From positions 62,001 through 126,000 of the forward strand of contig JAIXMO010000047.1 of the NCBI GenBank assembly GCA_025677825.1: DNA of 64,000 nucleotides, in the 5' to 3' direction. A program made the position numbers and the translations under genes. Below the pieces are notes generated by a model. The model was not told the origin of the DNA and did no database searches. It saw nothing but the letters and a program-made list of their open reading frames with translations. This DNA is from Helicostylum pulchrum. Taxonomy: Eukaryota > Mucoromycota > Mucoromycetes > Mucorales > Mucoraceae. Positions 10,104-21,526 of the stretch are shown here, in pieces. Position 1 is the first letter of the stretch, and each line of letters begins with the position of its first letter.

Positions 10104-11439
10104 TTCTATCAAAGGTACGTAAGTATGTATATACAAACCTTAAAGCGTATCTGACTCTTAAAGCGACAACTTACTTATTTTAATTAAATTGTATACCCCC
10201 GCGTCATGCATCGCTTCTGTTATAATAATGGAAGCGTCTAAAAAAAAGATTTTTTTTAATATAATCTGTATATCCCAATAGACTTATAACTTAACTTACT
10301 AAGTACCTGTTTTTTTTTCTGTTAATTTTGTGAACTTTGGTCATTTTGAATTGCTCTCCTTATTTTTTTTTCAAAATAGGGAAAGCCATCAGTACTATTC
10401 TTTCGCCCCACTTGTGAGCTACCTAAAGGCTTTCTCTCTATAATATCTTGTGAAAAAAGAAGTTGAATATGTTTTTATACCTACTTGCTTAAAATATTAC
10501 GAAAAGAAAAAGAAAAAAGTTAATTTAATTAGGAAATGTAAAAAGCTGATAAAAGTGGACAATGATTAAGAAATTGTTTTTTTTTTAGTTGACTTCATTT
10601 TTTTTATTGGATGTAATATACACTCATCATGATATAATCATGGCATTTTTTTTTTATTAAGTGGGCCATAGGATCATCATCATTTAGTCCTCGTTGTTTT
10701 TTTTTTACATAAACATTAAATTGGTTCTTTGATTCTCATCAAGTTGCCTTTATTTCAAATCTCATTATATATTGAGGCTTCTTTATAAAGTGTACGTATC
10801 AATAATATGGTGTTGAATGTGTTTTCATGCATATATAAAAAAAAAGAAAGAAAATAAAATCAGATAAAAAAGGTAATATATGTGCTATAATGTGAAAACA
10901 TCTACTGATACCAATTTGCAATATCCAATTCGCTTTTTTGTACCAAATGCATTGCCTTTTGAAATAAGGACCAGTAAGAGCAGTTTTTTGCCTGTGCTTG
11001 TCTTGTTTAATAATGTTATTGTTACATCAGTTTTTTCTTCAATTGTGACACCTATCAAAAGTAAAAAAAAGCAGTTACCGTATAAACTTGCTTAAAATAA
11101 AAAGAGCGAAATTATTGATACAAAAGAAACATAATCTGACTATTACGCTGTAATTGGAAGGTTTTGAGTCAGCGAACGGCCAAGTTGAACTATTTTAACA
11201 AAGCCCCGCATTACGTTTCCTTACTTAACAAGTTCAATGCTTTAAAGCAGTTTTACAATCACGTGTTTTACAATAACTTGTCTTAAAGATGCCTTGCTTT
11301 TTAATACACGTACAAAAAAATCCAAAGCCAGCCATTTTTTTTTGATATATTTTTTCCACAGAAAAAAATATACAAAAAAAAACCCTTTTTCTTTTTTCGT
11401 AGTATTTAATTTTTTTTTATACGATAACAAAAAAAACCC
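10104..11439. other. AT-rich intergenic spacer
   Basis: No gene recognised. One open frame at 10880-11095 (+) lacks any convincing feature and has AT-driven composition. The last part upstream of 11440 should contain the PAT1 promoter and leader, including long A and T runs. Confidence 0.45.
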
Positions 11440-12411
11440 ATGGGCGATTCATTCTTTGGGTAAATATAAAAAAAAAACTTCAAAAAAAGGCTTATAGGTT
11501 TTTTTTTTTTTGAAAGAACAAAAAAAAAAGGATACAATATTGAGTTACTAAAACCCTTTCCGAAATAGTTTCAATACCAATCTACCGCCTTTGAGTGAAG
11601 ATGAAATGCGTGCATTAACTGAACAAGGCGGAGGAGGAGGAAATCATAGAGACCAAGTTCAGACTTATGACCATATAGATGCTGACGTATATGATTTCGC
11701 CACCCTTCGTCATGAACTCGGTGTCCATGACGAACCAGAAGTAGTAGAGCAAGATGCACTTGCTGATCAATTGATTGAAGAAGGTGATGACAACAACACC
11801 ATGACATTTAGTGATGCTCCTGTTGGTAAATACTGCGGCCCCCAAAAAAGAAGGACCTTTTTTTTTTATTTTATTTCATGAACTAAACACGCGGTATATA
11901 TATTTTTATGTAGGAAAAGATTTTGATTTTTCTGGAAACACCCAAAGATTTGCTACTGGTATTTCTGAGGAGGAAGCCTTTTATGTAAAGCGTAAGCAGC
12001 ATGAAGAGCAAGGTAAAGTACTTTTTTTTAAAAAATAAATATGAAAATATAAAAATACTTACGGGGGAAAATAAAAAGTTAATCAAGGTGCGTTCCGTAA
12101 TCCTTGGGCTGCTCCTGTTCGTCAGCCTGTTACTGCACCTGGTATTAGTAGAAACTTTGGAGAGGTATGTATTTAAAAGGGGAAAGTGTGTGTGTGAGTG
12201 TATAAAAGAAATGGCAAAACTAAAACCCCTCTTCCCATTTTTTTTTTTAAAAAAAAAAGAAGGCATCTCCAATGGGTCCTTCTAAATCCATTTGGGGTAA
12301 CTTTGGAAGTGGACTTTCTCCCGCCGAAAATAGTGGATTTTCAACTTTATCAGCCAGTCAAAATAGTTTATCTCCATTTTCTTCTGCTAACCGACAAGCT
12401 ATTCGTCCTCT

Positions 12412-12444
<33 letters not shown>

Positions 12445-14409
12445 ACAGCAACAACAACAACAACAACAACAACAATTTGTTGGTGGTATGTCACCTACCA
12501 CATCTGCTGGATATCAACAACAGCAACGTCGCCCAGTTACATTGGAAGATATCGAAGCGGATATGCAACGTCAACAAGCCGCCAACCGTTACCGTGCCAA
12601 CGAATCACCTATGAGTGGTAAGACATTGAGCTTAGCCGAACTTGAAGCTGCACTTGCGTCTGGCACCATGCGCTCTGCACCTCAAGCTTCCGCACCTGGA
12701 GAGCCACACGGCGGCGGCGCCCAGCAGCAGCCGCCTCCACCTCCATTTGGATACGGCCAACCAGACCCTATGCAAATTCTCGCCATGAAACAACAACAAG
12801 AGATGAAGGAACAACAACTTTCTATTGCTCGAGAGATGAAGCGCCGAGAATTTTACCGCAAGTCTCAGTACGACGGGTTAATGACTCAACACGATAAAGA
12901 TATGGTCAACCGTATCCAGCTCTCTCAACTTGCCTCCGGAGACCCTTACGCCGATGATTTTTATTACCAAGTGTATTCTTCGCTTCGTCAACGTGCTGGC
13001 TTGCCTTTACAACAAACCGCTAACGGTACTGCTACAGCTGCTTCTGGTGCAACTGAACCAGGTCGTGGTGGCCGTGGTCGTCGTGAGGAGAACACCATGC
13101 AACGTATGCAACAGCAATTGCAGCGTATTGTCAACGACGCTAAACGTCGCCCCAAGCAAACCCAGGTGTCGTTGGAAGGAGCCTTGGGCAAGATCACTTC
13201 TTTAACTGTACGTAACCCTCGTCAAGTTTTGCAGGTACCTAGTGCCTCTACCTCTGCTGAACCTCATCACGCCGACGATGTTCAAACCCCCAACCACGCC
13301 AAACCCACTACCGCTGCTGACGATAAACGTTTCGTGCTCAAGATCACTGAAGACATGTACACACTTGTCTTGGAAATCGAACAAATGCACCGTCAAGGAC
13401 CTCCTCAGTCTCGTCATAACAACAACAACAACAACGATGACGAAGAGACCGAAAAGGACCGCGCTGAAGCATTTAACGAAAAATACGGTACTAAAGTTGA
13501 AAAGCTCTGGAAGGCTTTACGTCTTACCGAAACAACCGATTTACCCTTTTTGATCTCGCTGCTCTCTATTGCCAAGGGCAAGAAGTTGATCCCTCGTATC
13601 GTACGTCAATTGAACCACGATCAAAACCTGATCTTGTTGACCGTCTTTTCTGCTAATTTCTCCAAGCTGCAAGTATGTCGCCATGTCATCTATCCCGGCA
13701 CCACGGTTGCAAACGTCGATGAAGCCAAGAAGCAAATGTTTGTTACCTTTGACGATGTTGAATTGTTCATGAACAATACGCTTCCACCACTTTTAGGATT
13801 TATTGCCGAGGCCCCGTTAAGAATCGTCAATGGATTACTTTTATTGTTATTGGAAAAGAACGATATCTTGACAGTTGCACAAACAAAACCCGGGTTGGCA
13901 TTCTTGACGATGCTTTTATCTCGTGCGGAAATTTTAAAGCAAGGCGGCGGAGCTTTACAAGGATTAGGTCCTCCTCCTGCTGAAGAAGTACATCGTTGGC
14001 AAGAGCTTTATAGTAACCTCTTTAATACTCTCAAGGGTCGTTACTTGGCTATATTCCCATCTTTGTATTATTTGGTTCCTTTGAATCCCAATACTCCCAT
14101 GATGCAATTATCTCTTGCCGTAGATGATATGTATGTATGGCAATTTTTGGCGGCCATGGCTGTTGGCGCTTCCATGGATCAACAACATATTTTAGTGACT
14201 GAAGTCAGGTAAAAGATATACACTATTTTAAAAAGTCTTTTGTATATACTTATATTTTATTATTAATTAGGGATCGTGTAATGGATAATATTGTTCTCGC
14301 AAAGAGAAATCGCCTTCCTCTTGATCAAGCAAGTCATCGTATTGCTAATGTCAATTTATTTTTACATGCTTTAGGTCTCGATGCATCTCAAGTTTCTGTT
14401 CCTCTGTAA
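11440..14409 (+). CDS. PAT1: mRNA decapping activator PAT1
   Basis: Six exons: 11440-11459 (20 nt), 11569-11825, 11914-12012, 12088-12164, 12260-14208, 14271-14409; about 846 aa. The first exon supplies MGDSFFG, which continues as FNTNLPPLSEDEMRALTE, a PAT1-type N-terminus; the main ORF alone would miss it. Then come the FGEKASPMGPSKSIWG region, a Gln run near residues 202-222, a second short motif with LSLAELEAALASG, a basic central part, and the helical-repeat C-terminal domain (from FVLKITEDMYTLVLEIEQ onward). PAT1 is a cytoplasmic P-body protein that bridges Lsm1-7 and the Dcp2/Dhh1 decapping machinery on deadenylated mRNA. Whether exon 5 starts at 12260 or 12263 is open (one Lys). Confidence 0.9.
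12413..12475 (+). repeat. CAG/CAA repeat coding poly-Gln in PAT1
   Basis: About twenty consecutive CAG/CAA codons, CAG-rich first and pure CAA later. The run sits between the N-terminal motifs and the central basic region. Such tracts are common in P-body proteins and may help condensation (inference). Confidence 0.9.
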
Positions 14410-14621
14410 ACAAACAAATTATATATTTTCTTTTTCTTCTTCATTTTTTTCTTCTTCTCTCGCTCTCTCTCTCCTCACACACACACAAAATATACAACAA
14501 ACAAACAAAAAAAAAAAAATTATCTTAAAATTAAAAGCGCTTTTAAATGTACAAAAAAACAAAAAGGGTCTGGAAATAACTAGTATTTTTCTTTTTTTGG
14601 GTATGATTAAAAAAAGTAAAA

Positions 14622-15699
14622 TTATTTAGATTTTTCATAAACGAAAAATTGAACAAAAATCTATTTACAAAAAGGTTAAAAAAAAAAAGGTTAAAAATAA
14701 GAAACACAAATAAAAAAATAAACTTACAATAAAATCAAATACTAAGGTACCAGTACTTCCGACGATCCAAGACAGGTTTGTAAGTATGTAACTTGTTTCC
14801 ATTGATTTCAAAAAGATGGACTAATTTTTTTGTAACAAATAAACAAAAAGCAAAAATTAATTTAACTGTAACTTGTTTTAAAACATGACATAAATACTTT
14901 ACAGATGTGTACAAAACATTTCCCAACACAGCACAAGTAAACATCCCAAAACTTAAACCTTCCGTACTCTTGTTTCTCCAATTCTTTAAAATCTGCGGAA
15001 TACGACTACCTACATACAACACCGCGCTTGTCCACCCCATCGTTTGAGGCAGCCAATCCAACCTATTGTCTTCCTTACCATCATCATCTGTTCGATTCCA
15101 GTGAGCGTTGTAGTACGTGTAACACGAAATGACTGTCACTAAAACAATGGCACATGCTGAAATCCAATTAAGTAATCTAGTCTTTTTAGCTTGGTTGTTT
15201 GGTCTTGTTGCTGTAATGGAATCATACGTGCGTCGTTGTGAAGAGCTAGATCCAATTAACCCACTTGTTTCCTCTGTCAAAATCTCTTCGTCCAAGTTTT
15301 GTTGACGTTGATAGTAAATAACTTGCCATATCAATCCCATATCCGCTACTGTATAATAAAGTGCTAAAACAAACTATAAAACTTATTTTAAGATACGCAG
15401 TTTTTTTTTTTTTTTTTTTTTTGACATTTCTTACCATGGTGACCAAGAGATCTTGCATAATTACACCCAAGAGATTAAAGACATCTCCTGCTAACCAGAT
15501 GACTAAAAAGGTCATGGACAGACCATCTCCACTTTTACGCTTATAATTTTCCAATAATTGCCTAGAACAGATAACTTTAATTGACACATAAAAAAAAATT
15601 TTACTTGCAAGTAAAAAAAAAAATTTACGGTGTAAATACGATAAGCCAACATAAAATTGACAGGTAACCAGCTAAAGATGAAGCAAAGGTATGATCCAT
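14622..15699 (-). CDS. PQ-loop vacuolar/lysosomal amino-acid transporter
   Basis: Five exons on the minus strand: 15699-15629, 15561-15435, 15373-14903, 14820-14728, 14660-14622; 266 aa. Introns are 55-82 nt. The protein has about seven hydrophobic segments and two PQ-loop motifs: FTPQLLENYKRKSGDGLS near residue 25 and SRIPQILKNWRNKSTEGLS in the second half. The loop between them is long, Ser/Gln-rich and polar. C-terminal landmarks NLSWIVGSTGTLVFD are typical. The family (Ypq1-3, Rtc2, PQLC2) exports cationic amino acids across the vacuolar membrane; substrate here is inferred from the family. It is convergent with PAT1, about 210 bp between stops. Confidence 0.9.
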
Positions 15700-15987
15700 T
15701 TATAGCTCTTATTTTAATACAAAAAAGAAAAAGTTAAGAAAAAAAAAAGGCCGTTTTCTTTTTTTATATTTGAATGAAACAATTTTTTTTTCCAGCTCCT
15801 TTAAACACACCACAAAGCAATGTTTCATTCTGATACAAATAAAGGGAAGAGAAAAAAGTAGTGCATTGTGACAAAAAAAATCCTGCTTTTATGAGTTTGG
15901 GATAAGTTTTAATCGTATATATTTTAAAAAGACGGTTTCAATAAACAGTGTGGTTTCAATAAACAGTGTGTGCAAAAAAAAGTTGAT

Positions 15988-16743
15988 TTAGAAGTAAGAG
16001 ATATCACCGAACTTCTCCTTGTAACCAGGAATAGAGAAGTTACCCTTCTTGAGGCTCTCTTCAATGTTCTTGGTGATCTCGGGCTTAGCGACAACAATAT
16101 CATCAACCTATTTTCGATATTAGTAAACCTACTACTTTCAAAAAAAAATATATGTATATACGTACGGTAAGTTGGTCAATAGGACGAGAACCTTCAATGT
16201 TGTTGAGAGTGGCATAGAGATCCTTGAGCTCAACTTCGATTTGTTGAACAGTCTTTTGAGCCTTGGAAACCTATAAAACAAAAACAGAAAAAAAAAAACA
16301 TGTAAATATTTTTTTCAAAAAGCATTTGTTTTTCTTTCTTTCTCTATCTCTCTTTTTCTATCTCTTTTTCTCTGTTTCTCTATCTGTAACTCTTTTTTTT
16401 TTCTTCCATTCTATATCCTCTCGTATATATTTTAAAAAACAAAAAAACTTACAGCCTTGGACTCGAATTGATCAATAGCGGAAAGTTGAGCATCCAAGTT
16501 ATAAGCGACGGGCTTGAAACCGCTAATGGCCTTCTCAGCTTGGTCAATGATACCTTGGTTCTTGAGAACCTTACGGTAACGAGAGAAATCGACAGTGGTG
16601 TTTTGTTCCTTTAATTCACCAAGAACACGCTTAACTTCGTCATTACGCTTACGGAAAGCTTGAAGAGAAACAACGGTTTCTTGAGGAAGAGTGACACTCA
16701 ACTTGGACCAATTAATAGCAGCAGCACGGATAGAAGTAGCCAT
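15988..16743 (-). CDS. ATP7: mitochondrial ATP synthase subunit d
   Basis: Three exons on the minus strand: 16743-16453, 16270-16166 and 16107-15988; 171 aa, close to the 174 of yeast Atp7. The N-terminus MATSIRAAAINWSKLSVTLP, the long helical middle and the C-terminus SIPGYKEKFGDISYF match the family. Subunit d is part of the peripheral stalk of F1Fo ATP synthase on the matrix side of the inner membrane, holding F1 static during rotation. Codon use is biased to GCC, AAG, CTC and ACC as in the eL6 gene, fitting high expression. The second intron contains pyrimidine-rich repeats (TCTC/TTTCT). Confidence 0.95.
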
Positions 16744-19700
16744 TTTTTATATATTTTTTAAAATGTTTTTTAAAAAAAAGGGAGAAGGGAGGATAGAAAA
16801 AAAAAATCTGTTACGGGCCCACCCAGACTAAAAAAAAAAAATAACAAATTTGCATCCCCCCTCCACAACAGGGCCATGACTGGCGGAGTACTACCCCATG
16901 CTACGTCAGAGATCACGTGTTGGAGCTCTTTTTCATTTAGTTAAACTTCTTTTCTCCCTTTACCCTCCAACAAAAGTCTTTCTTTATTTGAAAGAGTTCA
17001 AGTGTATTTACACGCAAAGAAAAACTTCCTAGCGATGTTATATAATTTTTCCGTGAAAAAAGGGGCCGGGAATAATTTTTAAAAGTGTTGTATAATATTT
17101 TTTTTTTCCCGCAAGTAGTAGTGGCCATTATGTACTTTTATTCTGAGAAAGAAAAATATGGGATTACTGCTTTTACAGAGAAAAGTATTAAATAAAAAAG
17201 TACAAATCCTGCGTTTGTAACCATGGGCATTTGTAACCATGAGCATTTGTTACCATGGTTACAAATACACAGCAGCTTGTCAAACCAATAACTAAATCTC
17301 TATTTACATCAAAAAAGTATTTCCGAATAGATTTTATGTAGACGAGTTTGTTGCAGATCTGTAAAAAAGACAAAAAACCAGTTTTTTTTTTCCGTTTTTA
17401 AAAAAGATGGTACACTGCCCATATTTTGCTCAGCTGTAATTGGGGATAATTACCTTGTTTATCTCTGCAGGTTGCTTAAAATAAATATACTAGCGCATAA
17501 TCCTAATTATACATTTTTTTTTAAGAAAAAAAAAATAGATATAATACACAAAGGGGACGATCTACTACTAAGCCTTCTTCTTGTAAATTGCGCAGGTTTA
17601 CTTTTTTTTAATTTAAAAATAACTACCACAGTGCCATGGGGAGGGGCTCGCGGTTACTTAAAATTCTGGAGAAGAACTGACAGGACAATAATATAATCAT
17701 CTTTCACTAAATATAGATCTGTAACCTTGATCATTTTTCGATTTTCTGGACACTTGACAAAAAAAAAAAAAAAAAAAAAGAGAACTATTAATAACACAGA
17801 GAAAGAGAGATTAAATTTAGCGCTCACGAGTCACCACTTACAGTAAAATCTGATTTCGAGCACTGTGAATTAGAAGTTATCAGCGCGGCAACAGGTTCTA
17901 TCCTTGAACGTTGCTCAATACTAGCAGAAACAAAAGTAAGCTGTTTTACTTTGAAGAGTCGCGATATGATTATTTTGATCATTACACACACACAACCTTA
18001 TTCTTTTTTTTTTTTTTTTTTGCCTCAATAAAGTCAAGCCGACAATACAACATTTTTAGTAGTTACGGAACTTGTATTTTTTTCTTTAAAAAAAAAACTC
18101 TTTCTCGGGATATATACCATAATTGCTTTTTTAAAGCAAATCGATAATCTAAGAAGTAGTACACATATACTACTGCTAAAAAAAGTAATAAAGCAATGAC
18201 TACGAACCGAAAGTGAGAAACATTTTTTTTTTTTTTCTAGAATGCTCTCGCATGCCTGCTTATAGACATGATATATGATTTTCAATATTTATTAGTTAAC
18301 TATTGCACGAGCTGTGTTACTTTTTAGAACCTCAAGAAAATCTTATTTTTGACGATCAAAAAAAAAATATATTTTTTTGATCAACCTATTTAATATCCCG
18401 TGAAAAAAAAGGTACACCAACACACCAAAAAAGTCTTCTAAAACCAACTTGGTTTCCTGACCAATCGTTCCAAATGATCTGCCACTTTGTAAAATGCGAG
18501 ACCCAACCATCGCCTCCTTTGTTTTTTTTAGAGTAAACGCCTATTTTAACAAAACATTAACCGAAACAATTTTTCTTTCTCAAGCACTAAAACCCCCTCT
18601 TCCCTTTCTCTTCTTGAAAGGTTTTGTTCCTAACAAAGTCAAATTTCGAATACACTTTTAAACAGGTTTTTTTTGCTATGTGCCAATGTAGATTTTTTTT
18701 TTTTTTTTTTTTTTTACAAAGCAAATTTTTTCCCCCGTTACTCAAGGATATTTGCTCTTATTAGGAAATTTGGCCATGCACAATAAGCTTATACAACAAA
18801 CCGTGTCTAATTAACTAAGCAATTATATGTCCATAAATGAAGCTGAATACAAAATATTTATTTGGGCACTTTCACAACAACGAGGGTTATGCAACTAATA
18901 ACATAAACAGAGAAGTCTAAAAGGTTTAATCTATAGCGCGGAATTGTTTAACCTGCAGCAGTTTAAATAAGGGGGAGGCGTATAAAGAAGAGGGAAAAAA
19001 AGATACCTACTAGTAGTCATTAATGCAAAATATTAAAGAGTTATACTTGCAAAAGAAAGCTCGTTCCGGGATTCCGATACTATCTCCTTAGAATAAAAAA
19101 GGCTATTACTTGTAGTGTTACCGTTTCATAAAGAACTACGAATTGCAGAAGATATATCTATTTATACTTTAGGTTAATAAACAGAAGGAGTTTAGTTTCT
19201 CTCTCTCTCCCCCCGCCTCTCAAACGGAAAATCATTTCACAAGGTGCGCAAGAAACAGTTTATATTCTTTTACTTTTTTTCCTCCTCCCCTTTTGCTGCA
19301 TCAAAACGACAAACGGTAGCTTACAATAGAAAGAAATAATGATCAACAAAAAGTGAATAGAACACGATATGTTAGGGTTTTTGTTTACGTACACTAAAAA
19401 ATAATAATAGTAGTAACCGAAAAAAAAAAAAAAAACAGAATATTTAACATCTGCTCATATTTTTTTATGTAAGCATCTATTTCGTCCCCTTCTTAAAATG
19501 AAAAATTAGCAGAAAATTGTAAACTTTTTTACTGACACGTTTTTTTTCTGCAAAAAAAAAAAAAAAAGTTTGAATACATCGTAACATAACGGAGTTTTTC
19601 TTTTTTGTATCACAGAAAAAGAAAAAATGATTCATTGTAAAGGAGCTGATCCCTTTTTTTGTACAATAATTGTTTCATTTTCTAGTGAGCTACTACTACA

Positions 19701-20211
19701 AAAAAAAAAGGAAAAAAAAACGTATTATACCTGTACATACTAAACGTAATAAGATGATATAACAAGTATTATTTTCTATTACAAAATGTAAAAAAAAAAG
19801 AGAGTGTTTCACAAAAAGTTCAAAATAATAATGGGTTCTCGTGTACACAGGCTATAATTAAGAATTATCAAGATTTCCATGTTCGTCATACAAAGTCCGA
19901 AAAAAACGGTACCTTGAGAAAGAGAGAGAGGATCATCCGACAGAGCCCACGAGAATAGGTACATAAACGGGTAGACTACAAACAGCGCGTTTTAAATTTA
20001 TAAATATCCAAATGGCCAAATTTAGTTGTTTGTCTCACTTTTTTCATTAGTGCAGAAGACGATCAAAAAAAAAAGCTCTTTAAATTTGATTTTTTTTTTT
20101 TTTTACCTTTTTGCCCTTCTTCTTTTCTTTTAAACCCCCATAATTTTTTTTTCTTTACTGTTTCTCTCCACTCCTTTAAAATTCGCAAATTAACAATACT
20201 CTTTCTAAAAA
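16744..20211. other. long AT-rich spacer, possible relic exon and inverted repeat
   Basis: About 3.5 kb without an intact gene. It holds many A/T runs, a short inverted-repeat cluster at 17214-17265, and a coding-like stretch at about 17820-17937 (+) that reads without stops and ends at a GTAAGC donor-like site. The part near 20212 should include the promoter of the zinc-finger gene. No RNA gene recognised. Confidence 0.4.
17214..17265. repeat. short direct and inverted repeat cluster
   Basis: TTTGTAACCATG occurs twice in direct orientation (17214-17225 and 17230-17241), and its inverted copy CCATGGTTACAAA follows at 17253-17265. The outer copies can form a 13-bp stem. GTTAC and CCATGG cores could be protein-binding sites, but no function is shown. 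Confidence 0.7.
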
Positions 20212-21315
20212 ATGCAAAAAGCCGAATTTACCAAATTACCATCAATACAATCAATGCTTGAAGGTGTTTCCCTTGCTGGTAAAAACATAATAACAAACAA
20301 AAACCATAAAAAAAAATATATATATATATTAATATCAATATTAGAAGCAACCAGCAGTAACCAACAAAAACTGCGCTCCATGGGTCATAAAAGACACGCC
20401 TCAGAACAATCCAGCGCCTTTACTCAACTTCCCCCTACTACCACCAGTATGCACGGCCGCCTTGAAAAATTAACGATTCAACCTGTCGAGCCTACACTTT
20501 CACGTAGTGCCAGTAACTCACCACCACTTCATGACCATATACCTAATGCTTCCAACCATTTTTATCCTTTTCCAACCCGTATCTCTCACCTTCAAAGTCA
20601 TCACCGTTCGCCTCGAAACTTGCATTCTCGTTCGTACTCTGATTATACCCACCCTTATCCTCCTAGTAATAGCAGCGGTAGTGGTAGTACATTACTTGCT
20701 CCACTTCACCCTACCTTTCATCGTCGTGCTGTATCCACAAACACACTAGACCTCATTCTTCAACCCTTGATGCAAAGACCTCTTGATCAGTACATCCCAC
20801 CACCTCAACTCTGTACATCCTCTTCTACTTCCACTGTCACCACAAACACACCCTGCAGTCCATCAACAAACAACGAAGAAGGATATACCTCTGATGAATC
20901 CAATGTAACTAGTACCGCTCGATCTGAATCTCCTTCACAAACCACTACTACCACTAAACCAGTAGTAGTAGTAAACAAAAATCCACCTCCCGCCGCCGCC
21001 GCTAATACTACCGCTAATAACAACAACAAATATAACTGTCCGTATTGTAACAAGGGGTTCTCTCGTCCTTCATCTCTTCGTATTCATACTTACTCTCATA
21101 CTGGGGAAAGACCATTTGAGTGCCCTGAAAACGGCTGCTCTCGTAAATTCAGTGTACAGAGTAATATGAGACGCCATTTACGTGTGCACAGGCTTGGAAG
21201 ACCTTTGAAGAGAAACGGCGGTCTTATTTCTCCTGCGGATAGAGCTCAACTTATCAACAAACCTTTAGCTGCCAAGCCAACCAACTGGATTGGTGTCACT
21301 GTGCATCCTTCTTAA
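20212..21315 (+). CDS. C2H2 zinc-finger transcription factor
   Basis: Two exons: 20212-20278 and 20345-21315. The 66-nt intron (GTAAAAAC ... AATATTAG) is a multiple of three and lacks a stop, so the unspliced ORF looks continuous; spliced length is 345 aa. The N-terminal LPSIQSMLEG segment is a short conserved-looking motif. The middle is Ser/Thr/Pro-rich with His and Asn tracts. Two adjacent C2H2 fingers lie at about residues 251-303: CPYCNKGFSRPSSLRIHTYSH, linker TGERPFEC, then a C-x4-C finger with RRHLRVH. The TGERPF linker shows a DNA-binding pair. A ~3.5-kb spacer upstream hints at complex regulation. Target genes unknown. Convergent with the ATPase gene. Confidence 0.85.
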   Translation: MQKAEFTKLPSIQSMLEGVSLAGKNIITNKNHKKKYIYILISILEATSSNQQKLRSMGHKRHASEQSSAFTQLPPTTTSMHGRLEKLTIQPVEPTLSRSASNSPPLHDHIPNASNHFYPFPTRISHLQSHHRSPRNLHSRSYSDYTHPYPPSNSSGSGSTLLAPLHPTFHRRAVSTNTLDLILQPLMQRPLDQYIPPPQLCTSSSTSTVTTNTPCSPSTNNEEGYTSDESNVTSTARSESPSQTTTTTKPVVVVNKNPPPAAAANTTANNNNKYNCPYCNKGFSRPSSLRIHTYSHTGERPFECPENGCSRKFSVQSNMRRHLRVHRLGRPLKRNGGLISPADRAQLINKPLAAKPTNWIGVTVHPS

Positions 21316-21526
21316 AAAGAATAATTATTTTAGATGTTACAACCTTATTTATTGTGTTCTTGTATATTTCTGTATCCTCCTCCCCTTTTCTTCCCCTTTT
21401 TTATCTTTCTCCCCTTTTCACTCCCCCCTATATATTTATAGAACAAAGGCTTTATTTATTCTTAAAAAAAAATCTTTTTTTTTAAAACAAAAAAAAAGTA
21501 TAAATAAAAAAATGATGCAGGCTTCG

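Noticed and set aside
10880..11095. 71-codon plus-strand frame in the spacer
   Set aside because: No family feature, no splice support, composition expected from AT-rich DNA.
12001..12614. Two plus-strand frames (12001-12285, 12198-12614) overlapping PAT1
   Set aside because: They are out-of-frame readings of PAT1 introns and of the CAA/CAG tract (poly-Asn/Ser reading); the PAT1 frame has the family motifs.
20279..20344. Continuous reading through the C2H2 gene's N-terminus
   Set aside because: The 66-nt block has GTAAAA and TTAG ends, translates to Lys/Ile/Tyr-rich sequence, and its removal gives SLAEATSSNQQ; it is taken as an intron.
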